64,000 nt of DNA. Origin: WFQV01 sp964611145. GTDB taxonomy: Bacteria; Bacteroidota; Ignavibacteria; Ignavibacteriales; Melioribacteraceae. The notes under the pieces were generated by a model. The model ran no database searches. It had not been told where the DNA came from and saw nothing but the letters and a program-made list of their open reading frames with translations. The translations under genes and the position numbers were made by a program. The stretch lies in assembly GCA_964611145.1 (NCBI GenBank), contig CAZSYM010000001.1:67821-131820 (forward strand). The letters run 5' to 3'. Shown here in pieces: positions 43,204-50,830 of this stretch; position 1 is the first letter of the stretch, and the number at the start of each line of letters is the position of its first letter.

Positions 43204-44630
43204 GTATTTTAGGAGAAAATATCGCCTCTTATCTCCGAGAACATTTCGGAGAAAATTTTCTACGGCATTACGAGGAATACGTAACGAGCCGTCCCGTTTA
43301 TTATTTGCGCTTCAGCAGAGGAATCGATAAAGAGCGGTTAATCGAAAGACTTTCGAAATACGGAATAGAACTACGCCAAGTGCCAATGCTCCCTTTCGCT
43401 TACGCCGTTGTCAAGGGGGAAGAAAACATAGGCAAAACGATGGAGTTTGCCTTAGGCAAATATTACATTCAAAGCCTTTCGTCCATGATTCCGCCGCTTG
43501 TTTTGAATCCCTCGGAAAACGATATAACGCTCGACTTGTGCGCCGCTCCGGGTTCCAAGACCACAGAAATTTCGGAGCTCATGAACAATAACGGCACACT
43601 CTATGCCAATGAAATCAGCGTTCCCCGACTGCGTAGCCTTGTGCACAACCTCGACAAAGTTAATGCCGTTAACGTAGGTGTGCTGAACTTCAAAGGCGAG
43701 TTGCTTTCGAAAATTTACGACCACTACTTCGATAAAATTCTTGTGGACGCTCCGTGTAGCGCGTTGGGAATTATCCAAAAAAAGGAAGAAGTCTCACGAT
43801 GGTGGAGCGGAAAACAGATGGAAAAAATCGCAAACACTCAATTGAGACTTCTGATTTCCGCTATAAAAACGGCAAAAGTCGGTGGCGAAATAGTTTACTC
43901 CACATGCACGCTTACGCTGGAAGAAAACGAATTGGTTTTACAAACCGTTTTGAAAAAGTATCCCGTAGAGCTTGTTGAAATTGACTTGCCGGTGAGTTCT
44001 CATCCCGCATTCACAAAATACGGGAACGAGTTTCTCCATCCTTCTCTTGAAAAGGCGCGCAGAATTATTCCGTGGGAAATAAACTCGGAAGGGTTCTTCG
44101 TTGCAAAATTGAGAAAGATTGGAGCGACGGAAAGCAAAAACGGAGAAATTCCTCCGAAAGGGAAAAATGAATTTGTGAAAAAAAACGATTCCGTGTTTCG
44201 AAAATATATAGAGGAAATAAACGAGCACTTCGGTTTCGAAGGCGGAGAGTTAGAGCGTTTTAATTATATTCTGAAGGGCAAGAATATTTTTTATATAAAC
44301 AAAAGCTGGAAAGCCCCGTCATTAGGGGTGTTTAATAGAGTCGGGACAAAATTCGGCAATATTGACAATAGGAATTCGGCACATCTTCATACACAATCCG
44401 CTCAATACCTGGGCAAGAAAGCCACGCGAAACATCATCTATCTCGAGAGTGCGGAGGAACTTAAAACTTACCTCGACGGGGGAACAATCAAAAGTATAAA
44501 ACCGGAAACGGGACAGAAAATAGTGGCTTTCGAGGATTACATATTGGGAACAGCGATAGCCACAAAAGACGGATTAAAAAGTCAGTTCCCCCGCGCGCAT
44601 AGAACGGGCACAATAATTTTCCCAGAATAA
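43200..44630 (+). CDS. RsmB/RsmF/NOP2 family rRNA or tRNA cytosine-C5 methyltransferase
   Basis: SAM-dependent RNA m5C methyltransferase. Motif I is 'LDLCAAPGSKTTEI'. The two catalytic Cys residues lie in 'VDAPCSALG' (release) and 'VYSTCTL' (nucleophile). 'LANEISVPRLRSL'-like motif X/II residues are seen as 'YANEISVPRLRSL'. The C-terminal 140 residues contain an RsmF-like extension ending with a PUA-type region ('GQKIVAFEDYILGTAIATKDG' in parts), which suggests RsmF (16S rRNA) over RsmB. The start is TTG, overlapping the upstream stop. It converges on the nucleotidyltransferase gene with six bases between the stops. Confidence 0.88.
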   Translation: MSILGENIASYLREHFGENFLRHYEEYVTSRPVYYLRFSRGIDKERLIERLSKYGIELRQVPMLPFAYAVVKGEENIGKTMEFALGKYYIQSLSSMIPPLVLNPSENDITLDLCAAPGSKTTEISELMNNNGTLYANEISVPRLRSLVHNLDKVNAVNVGVLNFKGELLSKIYDHYFDKILVDAPCSALGIIQKKEEVSRWWSGKQMEKIANTQLRLLISAIKTAKVGGEIVYSTCTLTLEENELVLQTVLKKYPVELVEIDLPVSSHPAFTKYGNEFLHPSLEKARRIIPWEINSEGFFVAKLRKIGATESKNGEIPPKGKNEFVKKNDSVFRKYIEEINEHFGFEGGELERFNYILKGKNIFYINKSWKAPSLGVFNRVGTKFGNIDNRNSAHLHTQSAQYLGKKATRNIIYLESAEELKTYLDGGTIKSIKPETGQKIVAFEDYILGTAIATKDGLKSQFPRAHRTGTIIFPE

Positions 44631-44636
44631 AAATCG

Positions 44637-46127
44637 TTACTTAATTATCTCAACGGCTTCAACTCCTTCGGGATAAGGAGTGTAAAATCTTACGGGCATC
44701 GGTTGTCCATCCGCCCCCACTATCTTATGAACTTTCTTTTTAATCAATACGCTGTGTTCAATATAAAGGTCGTCGTCTATAATCGAGCCGAATATGTAGC
44801 TTGTTCCTTTTACTGTTACGTTGCTTCCGATTCTGCACGGGAATTCGTCGCTACCCGTGATGTTCACACCCGATTCAATTAACGTGTAATCGCCTATTTC
44901 GAGATTGCCTTTTATAATATCGTCCCAATAAATTTCCACATTGTTTCCGATTTTCAGAGTTTGATTTTCGAAAGTGTTCATATAAACACGGTCTCTAATT
45001 GTAACATTTTTACCGAACACAACGTTTCCATCAATGTGAGCGCGGTGATAAAGTTTTAAATTGTAGTTTATTTTTACGTTTGTTCCGACATATACCCCTT
45101 TCCCGATGTAAATATCAAGTGGTTTACCGAGTTTGTCTTTTTCCAATATTTGCTCAACTACTTCCTCTGCTATGAAAAAGTCGTCGGGATCTTCAATTTC
45201 CACAATGTTTTTTATTTTCTCATATATGAGATTCCTCGCGATGCCTTCCATTTTTTTCAAGACGGATTTATCATTGAAGCCCATTATTACGTAGCTTTTT
45301 TCGGGGCTTGTTGCTTCTACCGTCAAGCCGTGGTGATTAAAGATGGCAATTAGGTCAGTGATGTAAATCTCGTTTTGTGCATTGTCGTTTTTTATCTCGG
45401 TAATCAGCTTTTTTAAAGGAGAAAACTTAAAAGCAAAAACGCCGGAATTATACTCACGGTTTTCCAGTAATTCTTTTTTGGTAAATGAATATTTTCTTCC
45501 GTTAAACTCTGTGATATAATTTTCATCTTCTGCCAGAGCAAGAATATCCTTATGTTCCAAAATTTCAATAACCTTTCCGAAATCCTCACCCGAATCCTTT
45601 CCCTCCACGTCGGTTTTCTTAACGCGTAATATTCTACCATAATAGTTTTTTTCCGGTTCGCCTTCATAAATACCGGTAAGCACCATCATATCTGCAGATG
45701 CTTCATGAAATCTTTGTTTGAACATGGCTACTGTTTCGGCGTCAATCAGTCCCATATCTCCCGGGAACACATAAACGGTACCGTCGTAATCATCTCCCAT
45801 TTTGGCAAGAGCTTGCATTAGTGCATGCCCTGTTCCTAATTGCTCTTTTTGATAGGCGAAAACAACATTATCTCTTTTCCCAATAGCTTGCGCGACATTT
45901 TCCGCTTTAATGCCAACTACAACCACAAGGTTTGCTTCCCCAAGTCCTTTCTCACATGCTTTAAATACACGTTCAACTGTAGGTACCCCCCAGATTTTGT
46001 GGAGCATTTTCGAGGTTTGAGACCTGATTCTTTTCCCATGCCCTGCTGCTAAAATAACAGCGGTTTCTTTTTTTGAGTAATCGAATTTCGAAGAAAGCTC
46101 CTTTAGTATTTTTTCAACCTCTTTCAT
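44637..46127 (-). CDS. Sugar nucleotidyltransferase with left-handed beta-helix (GlmU-like)
   Basis: Related to the N-terminal uridylyltransferase of GlmU, which makes UDP-GlcNAc. The motif is 'LAAGHGKRIRSQTSKMLHKIWG' (in parts), a variant of the usual LAAGxGTRM...PKxLH. 'EQLGTGHALMQAL' and 'FPGDMGLI' follow. Hexapeptide repeats occupy about 330-470. The acetyltransferase active-site region of true GlmU (with its conserved Arg, His and 'YxGD' segment) is not visible, so only the nucleotidyltransferase reaction can be supported. ATG 46127 is preferred over an upstream TTG because AGGTGG precedes it. Length is 496 residues. Confidence 0.82.
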   Translation of the reverse strand: MKEVEKILKELSSKFDYSKKETAVILAAGHGKRIRSQTSKMLHKIWGVPTVERVFKACEKGLGEANLVVVVGIKAENVAQAIGKRDNVVFAYQKEQLGTGHALMQALAKMGDDYDGTVYVFPGDMGLIDAETVAMFKQRFHEASADMMVLTGIYEGEPEKNYYGRILRVKKTDVEGKDSGEDFGKVIEILEHKDILALAEDENYITEFNGRKYSFTKKELLENREYNSGVFAFKFSPLKKLITEIKNDNAQNEIYITDLIAIFNHHGLTVEATSPEKSYVIMGFNDKSVLKKMEGIARNLIYEKIKNIVEIEDPDDFFIAEEVVEQILEKDKLGKPLDIYIGKGVYVGTNVKINYNLKLYHRAHIDGNVVFGKNVTIRDRVYMNTFENQTLKIGNNVEIYWDDIIKGNLEIGDYTLIESGVNITGSDEFPCRIGSNVTVKGTSYIFGSIIDDDLYIEHSVLIKKKVHKIVGADGQPMPVRFYTPYPEGVEAVEIIK

Positions 46128-46161
46128 GTTGCCACCTAAATTTGTTTTCAAAAGCTATTTT

Positions 46162-46169
46162 CAAATTTA
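46162..46169 (-). promoter_or_regulatory. Possible -7 box of the nucleotidyltransferase gene
   Basis: TAAATTTG on the minus strand matches TAnnTTTG and sits 35-42 bases upstream of the start codon. The matching -33 box is not clear. Confidence 0.3.
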
Positions 46170-46250
46170 ACAATTACTGATTAAATTATTTTAATTGATT
46201 AAGTAAATTATGTGTTTTTTTCGGATGTTTCTTTGGGGAAAGAGATTACC

Positions 46251-46706
46251 ATGAAAAAGATTGTTGTTGTAATGGCAGTTCTAATTTTTACTTTTTCGGA
46301 TATAGTCGCTCAGGAAAAGGGAACAGGGATTGGTATTACTCTTGTAGAAGCTACAGGAATTAGTGCCAAGTATTGGCTGGATACCAACGTCGCTCTGGAC
46401 GGCATTCTGGCATATTCGCTTTTGGGAAATTCGGGAATTACAATTTGCGCGGATTATGTTTATCATTTAACTCCTCTGCATTTCCGAGGGAAAAAGTTTG
46501 TGCCTTATTACGGATTCGGTGGTCATCTTTCGCTGGGCGAAGGAACAAGCAAAGGGCTCGGAGTGCGGGGAGTTCTCGGTACAACGTGGATTCTCACGCG
46601 CTATCCCGCGGATATCTTTCTGGAAGCGGCTCCTATTTTCGTCTTACTTCCCTCCACTAAAATTTCGCTGGACGTTTCCCTCGGAGCAAGGTGGTTCTTC
46701 CAATAG
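46251..46706 (+). CDS. Small secreted protein, probable outer-membrane beta-barrel
   Basis: A 151-residue protein with a signal peptide (from ATG 46251, 'MKKIVVVMAVLIFTFSDIVA', cut before QE). The rest alternates hydrophobic and polar residues ('GIGITLVEATGISAKYWLD', 'VALDGILAYSL', 'VPYYGFGGHLSL', 'KISLDVSLGARWFFQ') and ends in Phe-Gln with aromatic residues close to the end. This is typical of small eight-stranded barrels. No named family is recognised. An upstream in-frame start would add 13 residues before the signal peptide and is unlikely. It stands alone between two promoters. Confidence 0.72.
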   Translation: MKKIVVVMAVLIFTFSDIVAQEKGTGIGITLVEATGISAKYWLDTNVALDGILAYSLLGNSGITICADYVYHLTPLHFRGKKFVPYYGFGGHLSLGEGTSKGLGVRGVLGTTWILTRYPADIFLEAAPIFVLLPSTKISLDVSLGARWFFQ

Positions 46707-46792
46707 TTACTTTCCTGGCACGCTTCTCCTAAAAATCTCGCTGGAAAAAGAACTCTTTGTTCGCCAGTTAAAAATTCTCGGTTAAAATTCAA

Positions 46793-46832
46793 CTTGACAT
46801 TCAAAACTTTTAGCGATAGATTTTCGCTAAAG
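46793..46832 (+). promoter_or_regulatory. Promoter of the TPR/aroE operon with a dyad over the -10 box
   Basis: TTGACA (46794-46799), a 17-base spacer and TAGATT (46817-46822) form a good classical promoter; the same bases also read CTTG-N20-TAGATTTT. A near-perfect dyad, CTTTTAGCGA (46807-46816) against TCGCTAAAG (46824-46832), is centred on the -10 box and could be an operator. Confidence 0.42.
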
Positions 46833-46846
46833 TTTAATTTAAAATT

Positions 46847-48268
46847 ATGGAATTACCCGAATCATATTACGGCAGCGACAAGAATTCTTTCCCGGAAGAG
46901 GAGGAAATTAAGTCCAAAATAGAAGAATGTAAGAAGCACATTCTCGCGGGAGAAACTATTCTCTATCTCGATTTGATAGAGGAAACCGTGGAATTATGCG
47001 CCGACTACGACCTTCCTCACGAAGGAATATTTTTGACCGAAGCTCTTCTGGAAGCGGCTCCGTACAATTCGGATGCATGGCTTTTCAAAGGAATATTTTT
47101 GAACAATCTTTTCGAATATGAAGAAGCTTATTTTGCTTTGAACAAAGCCCTTTCCTACAATCCGCGGGATGCCGAGGCTCTCCTCAACAAAGCGATAGCA
47201 GAAGAAAATCTGGGCTTTGTGAAAGATGCGATTGAAACATTAAAGAAAGTTATAGAAATAGAACCAGAAAATCTTGATGCTCATTTTAATCTTGGATTGA
47301 TATACGAAAAGAAAGAGCTTTTCTCCCAAGCCGCTTTCCATTTCGAAGCGGTGATAAAAAAAGACCCGGAAAATACCGAGGCTCTCTATGAACTCGGCTA
47401 CTGCTACGAAAACTCGGATAAACTCGACGAAGCCTTACGGGTTTACGAAAAGTATCTTGAGATAGATCCTTACAGCCCCACCGCTTGGTACAACAAAGGA
47501 ATTGTTCTGCTGCGGAAGGAAGCTTTCGAAAAAGCGGCGGATGCCTTCGAACTTTCCGTAGCCATAGATTCCGAATTTTCCAGCGCTTGGTTTAATTGCG
47601 GTATCGCTTACGCCAATATGAAACGTTTTTCAAAAGCCTTGGAGTGCTTTCTTACTTCCTACAAACTTGAACCAGACGATGCCATAATTCCTTTTAATAT
47701 TGCTCAGATTTACGAGGACCTGGGCAATATCGAAAATGCCGTTGTTTATTATTCTCAAGCGGTGAAATCCAATCCGAATTTCGACGAAGCGTATTTTGCC
47801 CGTGCCATTTGTTACAAAAAAATAAAAGAATACGAAAAAGCACTCGATGACGCCAAAACATACGCAACGTTGAAGCCTAACGATACGAAAGCGCTTTTCC
47901 TAACGGCAAGCATTTACGAGGCGAAAGAAGATTACGAAAAAGCCATAGAATCTTATTTCTTTATTCTTGAAAAAGAACCTACCAATTTCGAAGCCACGTT
48001 CAAACTTGCGGGCGCCTTGATAAACGCGGGAAGGTTCGAGGAAGGTAAAAATTATTATTTGAAATGCATTCAGATGCGCGGAAACCATGCAAACTCGTTT
48101 TACGGTATGGCAAAAGCGTTCTTTCTCTTGAACGAAAAGGAAAAAGCTTACGGCTCCTTGCTAAAAGCAATTTCCATTGACCCGCGGTACAAGACGAAGA
48201 TAATAAGGGAGTTTCCTTTTCTGGCGGACTCGCCTATCTTTCTCGAACTTTTAAAAGATAACAAATAA
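46847..48268 (+). CDS. Tetratricopeptide repeat protein
   Basis: A 473-residue protein composed almost entirely of about eleven TPR units of 34 residues, recognisable by repeats such as 'DAWLFKGIFLNNLFEYEEAY', 'NLDAHFNLGLIYEKKELFSQ' and 'EALYELGYCYENSDKLDEAL'. There is no signal peptide, so it is likely a cytoplasmic scaffold that binds other proteins. No enzymatic domain is fused. It is the first gene of a transcript with aroE, which starts 11 bases after its stop. Partners cannot be predicted. Confidence 0.9.
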   Translation: MELPESYYGSDKNSFPEEEEIKSKIEECKKHILAGETILYLDLIEETVELCADYDLPHEGIFLTEALLEAAPYNSDAWLFKGIFLNNLFEYEEAYFALNKALSYNPRDAEALLNKAIAEENLGFVKDAIETLKKVIEIEPENLDAHFNLGLIYEKKELFSQAAFHFEAVIKKDPENTEALYELGYCYENSDKLDEALRVYEKYLEIDPYSPTAWYNKGIVLLRKEAFEKAADAFELSVAIDSEFSSAWFNCGIAYANMKRFSKALECFLTSYKLEPDDAIIPFNIAQIYEDLGNIENAVVYYSQAVKSNPNFDEAYFARAICYKKIKEYEKALDDAKTYATLKPNDTKALFLTASIYEAKEDYEKAIESYFFILEKEPTNFEATFKLAGALINAGRFEEGKNYYLKCIQMRGNHANSFYGMAKAFFLLNEKEKAYGSLLKAISIDPRYKTKIIREFPFLADSPIFLELLKDNK

Positions 48269-48279
48269 AAAAGGGCGAA

Positions 48280-49158
48280 ATGAAGGAATTCGTGAAATCG
48301 CATAAGCAAATTACGGGGATTATCGGGCATCCGATTAAACATACCCTTTCCCCCCTTATGCACAATTTGGCTTTTGAGCTTACGGGATTGGATTACATTT
48401 ATCTTTCCTTCGACGTTCCAACGGAAAGTCTTTCGGATGCTTTGAAAGGTATGGCGGCTTTGGGAATAAAGGGTTTCAACGTTACCCTTCCCCACAAAGA
48501 AAGAATTATTCCGCTTCTTAACAAAATATCCGAGGAAGCAAGCTCCATTGGCGCTGTAAATACAGTCCTAAACGAAAACGGTCTCCTTACGGGCTATAAT
48601 ACGGATGTTTACGGAATTATTCAGACTTTCGAGCCATTCCGGGACGAAATAGCGGATTCCGAGATAACCGTAATCGGAGCGGGAGGAGCGGTTCGGAGTT
48701 TGCTTTACGCTTTGGTAAGAAATTTCAAAGCCGGTAGAATAAATTTAGTGAATAGGACGGCGGAAAAAGCCGAACTTTTAAAAGACTATTATGCGGAAAA
48801 AATACTCTTCGAAAAAATCTTTGCTTATGAACTCGTCCCCCCTGATTTAAAAGAAGTTTTTCGCAGAAGCAAAGTAATTGTAAACGCCACACCGGTGGGA
48901 ATGTTTCCGCACACGGACGATTCCCCCCTTGCTCTCTCGGAGTTTTTTCGAGAAGGACAAATTGTCTTCGATTTGATTTATAATCCGCTTGAAACGAAAT
49001 TTCTGAAACTTGCCTCCGATGCCGGTGCAAGGACGGTAAACGGGCTTAAAATGTTCATTCATCAGGGGGCAAAGGCGTTTGAGCTTTGGACGGGAAAGGA
49101 AATGCCCGTGGAAAAAATTTATCCCCAACTCCAAAGCGAGCTACAGAAGGAAAAATAA
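48280..49158 (+). CDS. aroE: Shikimate dehydrogenase
   Basis: NADPH-dependent reduction of 3-dehydroshikimate to shikimate in aromatic amino acid synthesis. The N-terminal 'GHPIKHTLSPLMHN' binds shikimate. The catalytic pair is Lys73 in 'NVTLPHK' and Asp109 in 'GYNTDVYG'. The NADP-binding 'VIGAGGAVRSLLYAL' starts near residue 127, followed by 'NRTAEKAELL'. The 292-residue length is slightly above average owing to a few extra residues in the C-terminal half. It follows the TPR gene by 11 bases and converges on murQ with about 34 bases between stops. Confidence 0.95.
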   Translation: MKEFVKSHKQITGIIGHPIKHTLSPLMHNLAFELTGLDYIYLSFDVPTESLSDALKGMAALGIKGFNVTLPHKERIIPLLNKISEEASSIGAVNTVLNENGLLTGYNTDVYGIIQTFEPFRDEIADSEITVIGAGGAVRSLLYALVRNFKAGRINLVNRTAEKAELLKDYYAEKILFEKIFAYELVPPDLKEVFRRSKVIVNATPVGMFPHTDDSPLALSEFFREGQIVFDLIYNPLETKFLKLASDAGARTVNGLKMFIHQGAKAFELWTGKEMPVEKIYPQLQSELQKEK

Positions 49159-49192
49159 ATCTTGCTCACGGAAATTCATTGCTTTTATAAAT

Positions 49193-50137
49193 TCAAACTT
49201 CCTCTTTAAATTCCTTTCCTTCCACGGCAAGTCTCACGAAACCGCCCGCTTTTTCCAAGCGTTTCTTAGCTTCTTCCCTATTCACATTCGCAAGTATCAT
49301 AACCAGCGCCGTTTTGACATGCCAACCAGCCTTTTCCAAATATTCCGCCGCCTCGTCGTAGGAGACGCCTGTAATGGTCATCACGATTCGTTTGGAGCGC
49401 TCTACGAGCTTTTTGTTGGTCATCTGCAAGTCAATCATCATATTTTCATAAACCTTGCCCAAGCGAACCATTGTAGCGGTAGTGAGCATATTCAGCACGA
49501 GTTTTTGAGCCGTGCCGCTTTTCATTCTTGTGGAACCCATTATCACCTCGGGACCCACATAGGGACAAATAGCGACGTCAACTTCTTTTATATCGAAATG
49601 CTCTCTTGGATTTGTAGTTACAAACAAAGTTTTTGCGCCTATTTCCTTTGCTTTTTTAACCGCTCCTCTTACGTAAGGTGTTCTTCGACTGGCGGCTATT
49701 CCGCAAACGACGTCCTTTGCCGTAACACCAGCCTTAACGACCTCCGCCGCTCCGTTCTCCTCAAAATCTTCGGCGCCTTCCTGAGCTATAAACATCGCTT
49801 CCTTGCCACCCGCTATAAATCCCTGCACCATTTCGGGGTCGGTACCGAACGTAGGCGGGCATTCCGCGGCATCCACCACGCCGAGTCGTCCGCTCGTCCC
49901 CGCGCCGAAATAAAACAATCGCCCCCCGTTCTTGAGGGCTTTTACGATTATATTAACCGCTTGCTCGATGTATGGCAATTCTTTTTCGACCGCAAGGGGA
50001 ACTTTCTTATCCTCCTCGTTTATTATCCTAAGAATTTCCGAAACCGGTGCGGTATCTATGTTCATGGAGCGCGGATTCCTTTGCTCCGTCGTTAATTTTG
50101 CAATTTCTTCGAAAAGCTTCTTTTTGTCGTCCGTCAT
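49193..50137 (-). CDS. murQ: N-acetylmuramic acid 6-phosphate etherase
   Basis: Cleaves the lactyl ether of MurNAc 6-phosphate to give GlcNAc 6-phosphate and D-lactate during recycling of cell-wall sugars. A SIS (sugar isomerase) domain covers about 50-230, with 'LFYFGAGTSGRLGVVDAAECPPTFG' (in parts) forming the phosphate loop and catalytic Glu region. 'GSTRMKSGTAQKLVLNML' (in parts) is the family signature. A small C-terminal helical domain ends the 314-residue protein. The start overlaps the rsmG stop by four bases. The kinase or phosphotransferase that makes MurNAc 6-phosphate is not nearby. Confidence 0.95.
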   Translation of the reverse strand: MTDDKKKLFEEIAKLTTEQRNPRSMNIDTAPVSEILRIINEEDKKVPLAVEKELPYIEQAVNIIVKALKNGGRLFYFGAGTSGRLGVVDAAECPPTFGTDPEMVQGFIAGGKEAMFIAQEGAEDFEENGAAEVVKAGVTAKDVVCGIAASRRTPYVRGAVKKAKEIGAKTLFVTTNPREHFDIKEVDVAICPYVGPEVIMGSTRMKSGTAQKLVLNMLTTATMVRLGKVYENMMIDLQMTNKKLVERSKRIVMTITGVSYDEAAEYLEKAGWHVKTALVMILANVNREEAKKRLEKAGGFVRLAVEGKEFKEEV

Positions 50138-50814
50138 TTCGTAAGTTCCAATACTATTAATTTTTTTCCTTTTTCGTTTTTGGGATTACTCGGTTTATAT
50201 GCCAGCTCGAAAATCGTCGATTTCCGTATGTTAATTTTATATTTCAATTCGGCGAGTCGCAATTCCTCCTTCAAGTCGCCACCTTTGGCGGATATTAAAA
50301 CGGCACGTTCTTGTATGAGAGGAAGAGCATAGCGAATCAAAAGCGCAAGGGGAACGGTCGCACGACTCAAAATCAAGTCGAAGGAGTTTTTGTACTTCTC
50401 AATAAATTCCTGGCTCTCGACTCTATAATTTTCCGCCGTAATCTTTTTCAGCGCCAATCTCCGAAGGAACTCATCGACGGCTTCGATTTTTTTTCTGGTC
50501 GAATCGACCAAAACACCCTGCAATTCGGGGCGCATTATCGCTACGGGAATTCCCGGAAAGCCGCCTCCCGTACCGATATCCAGAAAATAAGACCTTTTGT
50601 CCGGTATATGTTCGGAGATTAAAACGGAGTGAAAGATGTGGTTTTCGACCACATTTTTGATGTCTTTTCTCGAGATCAGGTTTATAGATTCGTTTTTTTC
50701 GGCAAGAAGTTCCGCAAAATCGGCAAGTTTTTCAAGTTTGTTTAAATCAACCGGTAAATTATTTTCTGCAAAAAAGTCTTTCAGTTGGATTAAATAGTTT
50801 TCCCGTTTCGTCAA
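50134..50814 (-). CDS. rsmG: 16S rRNA m7G527 methyltransferase RsmG
   Basis: Methylates N7 of G527 in 16S rRNA, a site linked to streptomycin response. The Rossmann core has motif I 'YFLDIGTGGGFPGIPVAIMRPE' (in parts), 'LVDSTRKKIEAVDEF', and 'FDLILSRATVPL' with the GidB-type Arg. At 226 residues it has the usual length. It lies immediately downstream of mnmG, matching the conserved mnmE-mnmG-rsmG order near the replication origin in many bacteria. Its last four bases overlap murQ. Confidence 0.95.
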   Translation of the reverse strand: MTKRENYLIQLKDFFAENNLPVDLNKLEKLADFAELLAEKNESINLISRKDIKNVVENHIFHSVLISEHIPDKRSYFLDIGTGGGFPGIPVAIMRPELQGVLVDSTRKKIEAVDEFLRRLALKKITAENYRVESQEFIEKYKNSFDLILSRATVPLALLIRYALPLIQERAVLISAKGGDLKEELRLAELKYKINIRKSTIFELAYKPSNPKNEKGKKLIVLELTK

Positions 50815-50830
50815 TAAAAACTCCGAAAAA

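Noticed and set aside
49079..50095. Long open frame (338 codons) on the plus strand opposite murQ
   Set aside because: It is fully antisense to a well-supported murQ with clear motifs, and its translation has no recognisable domain and the biased composition of a shadow frame.
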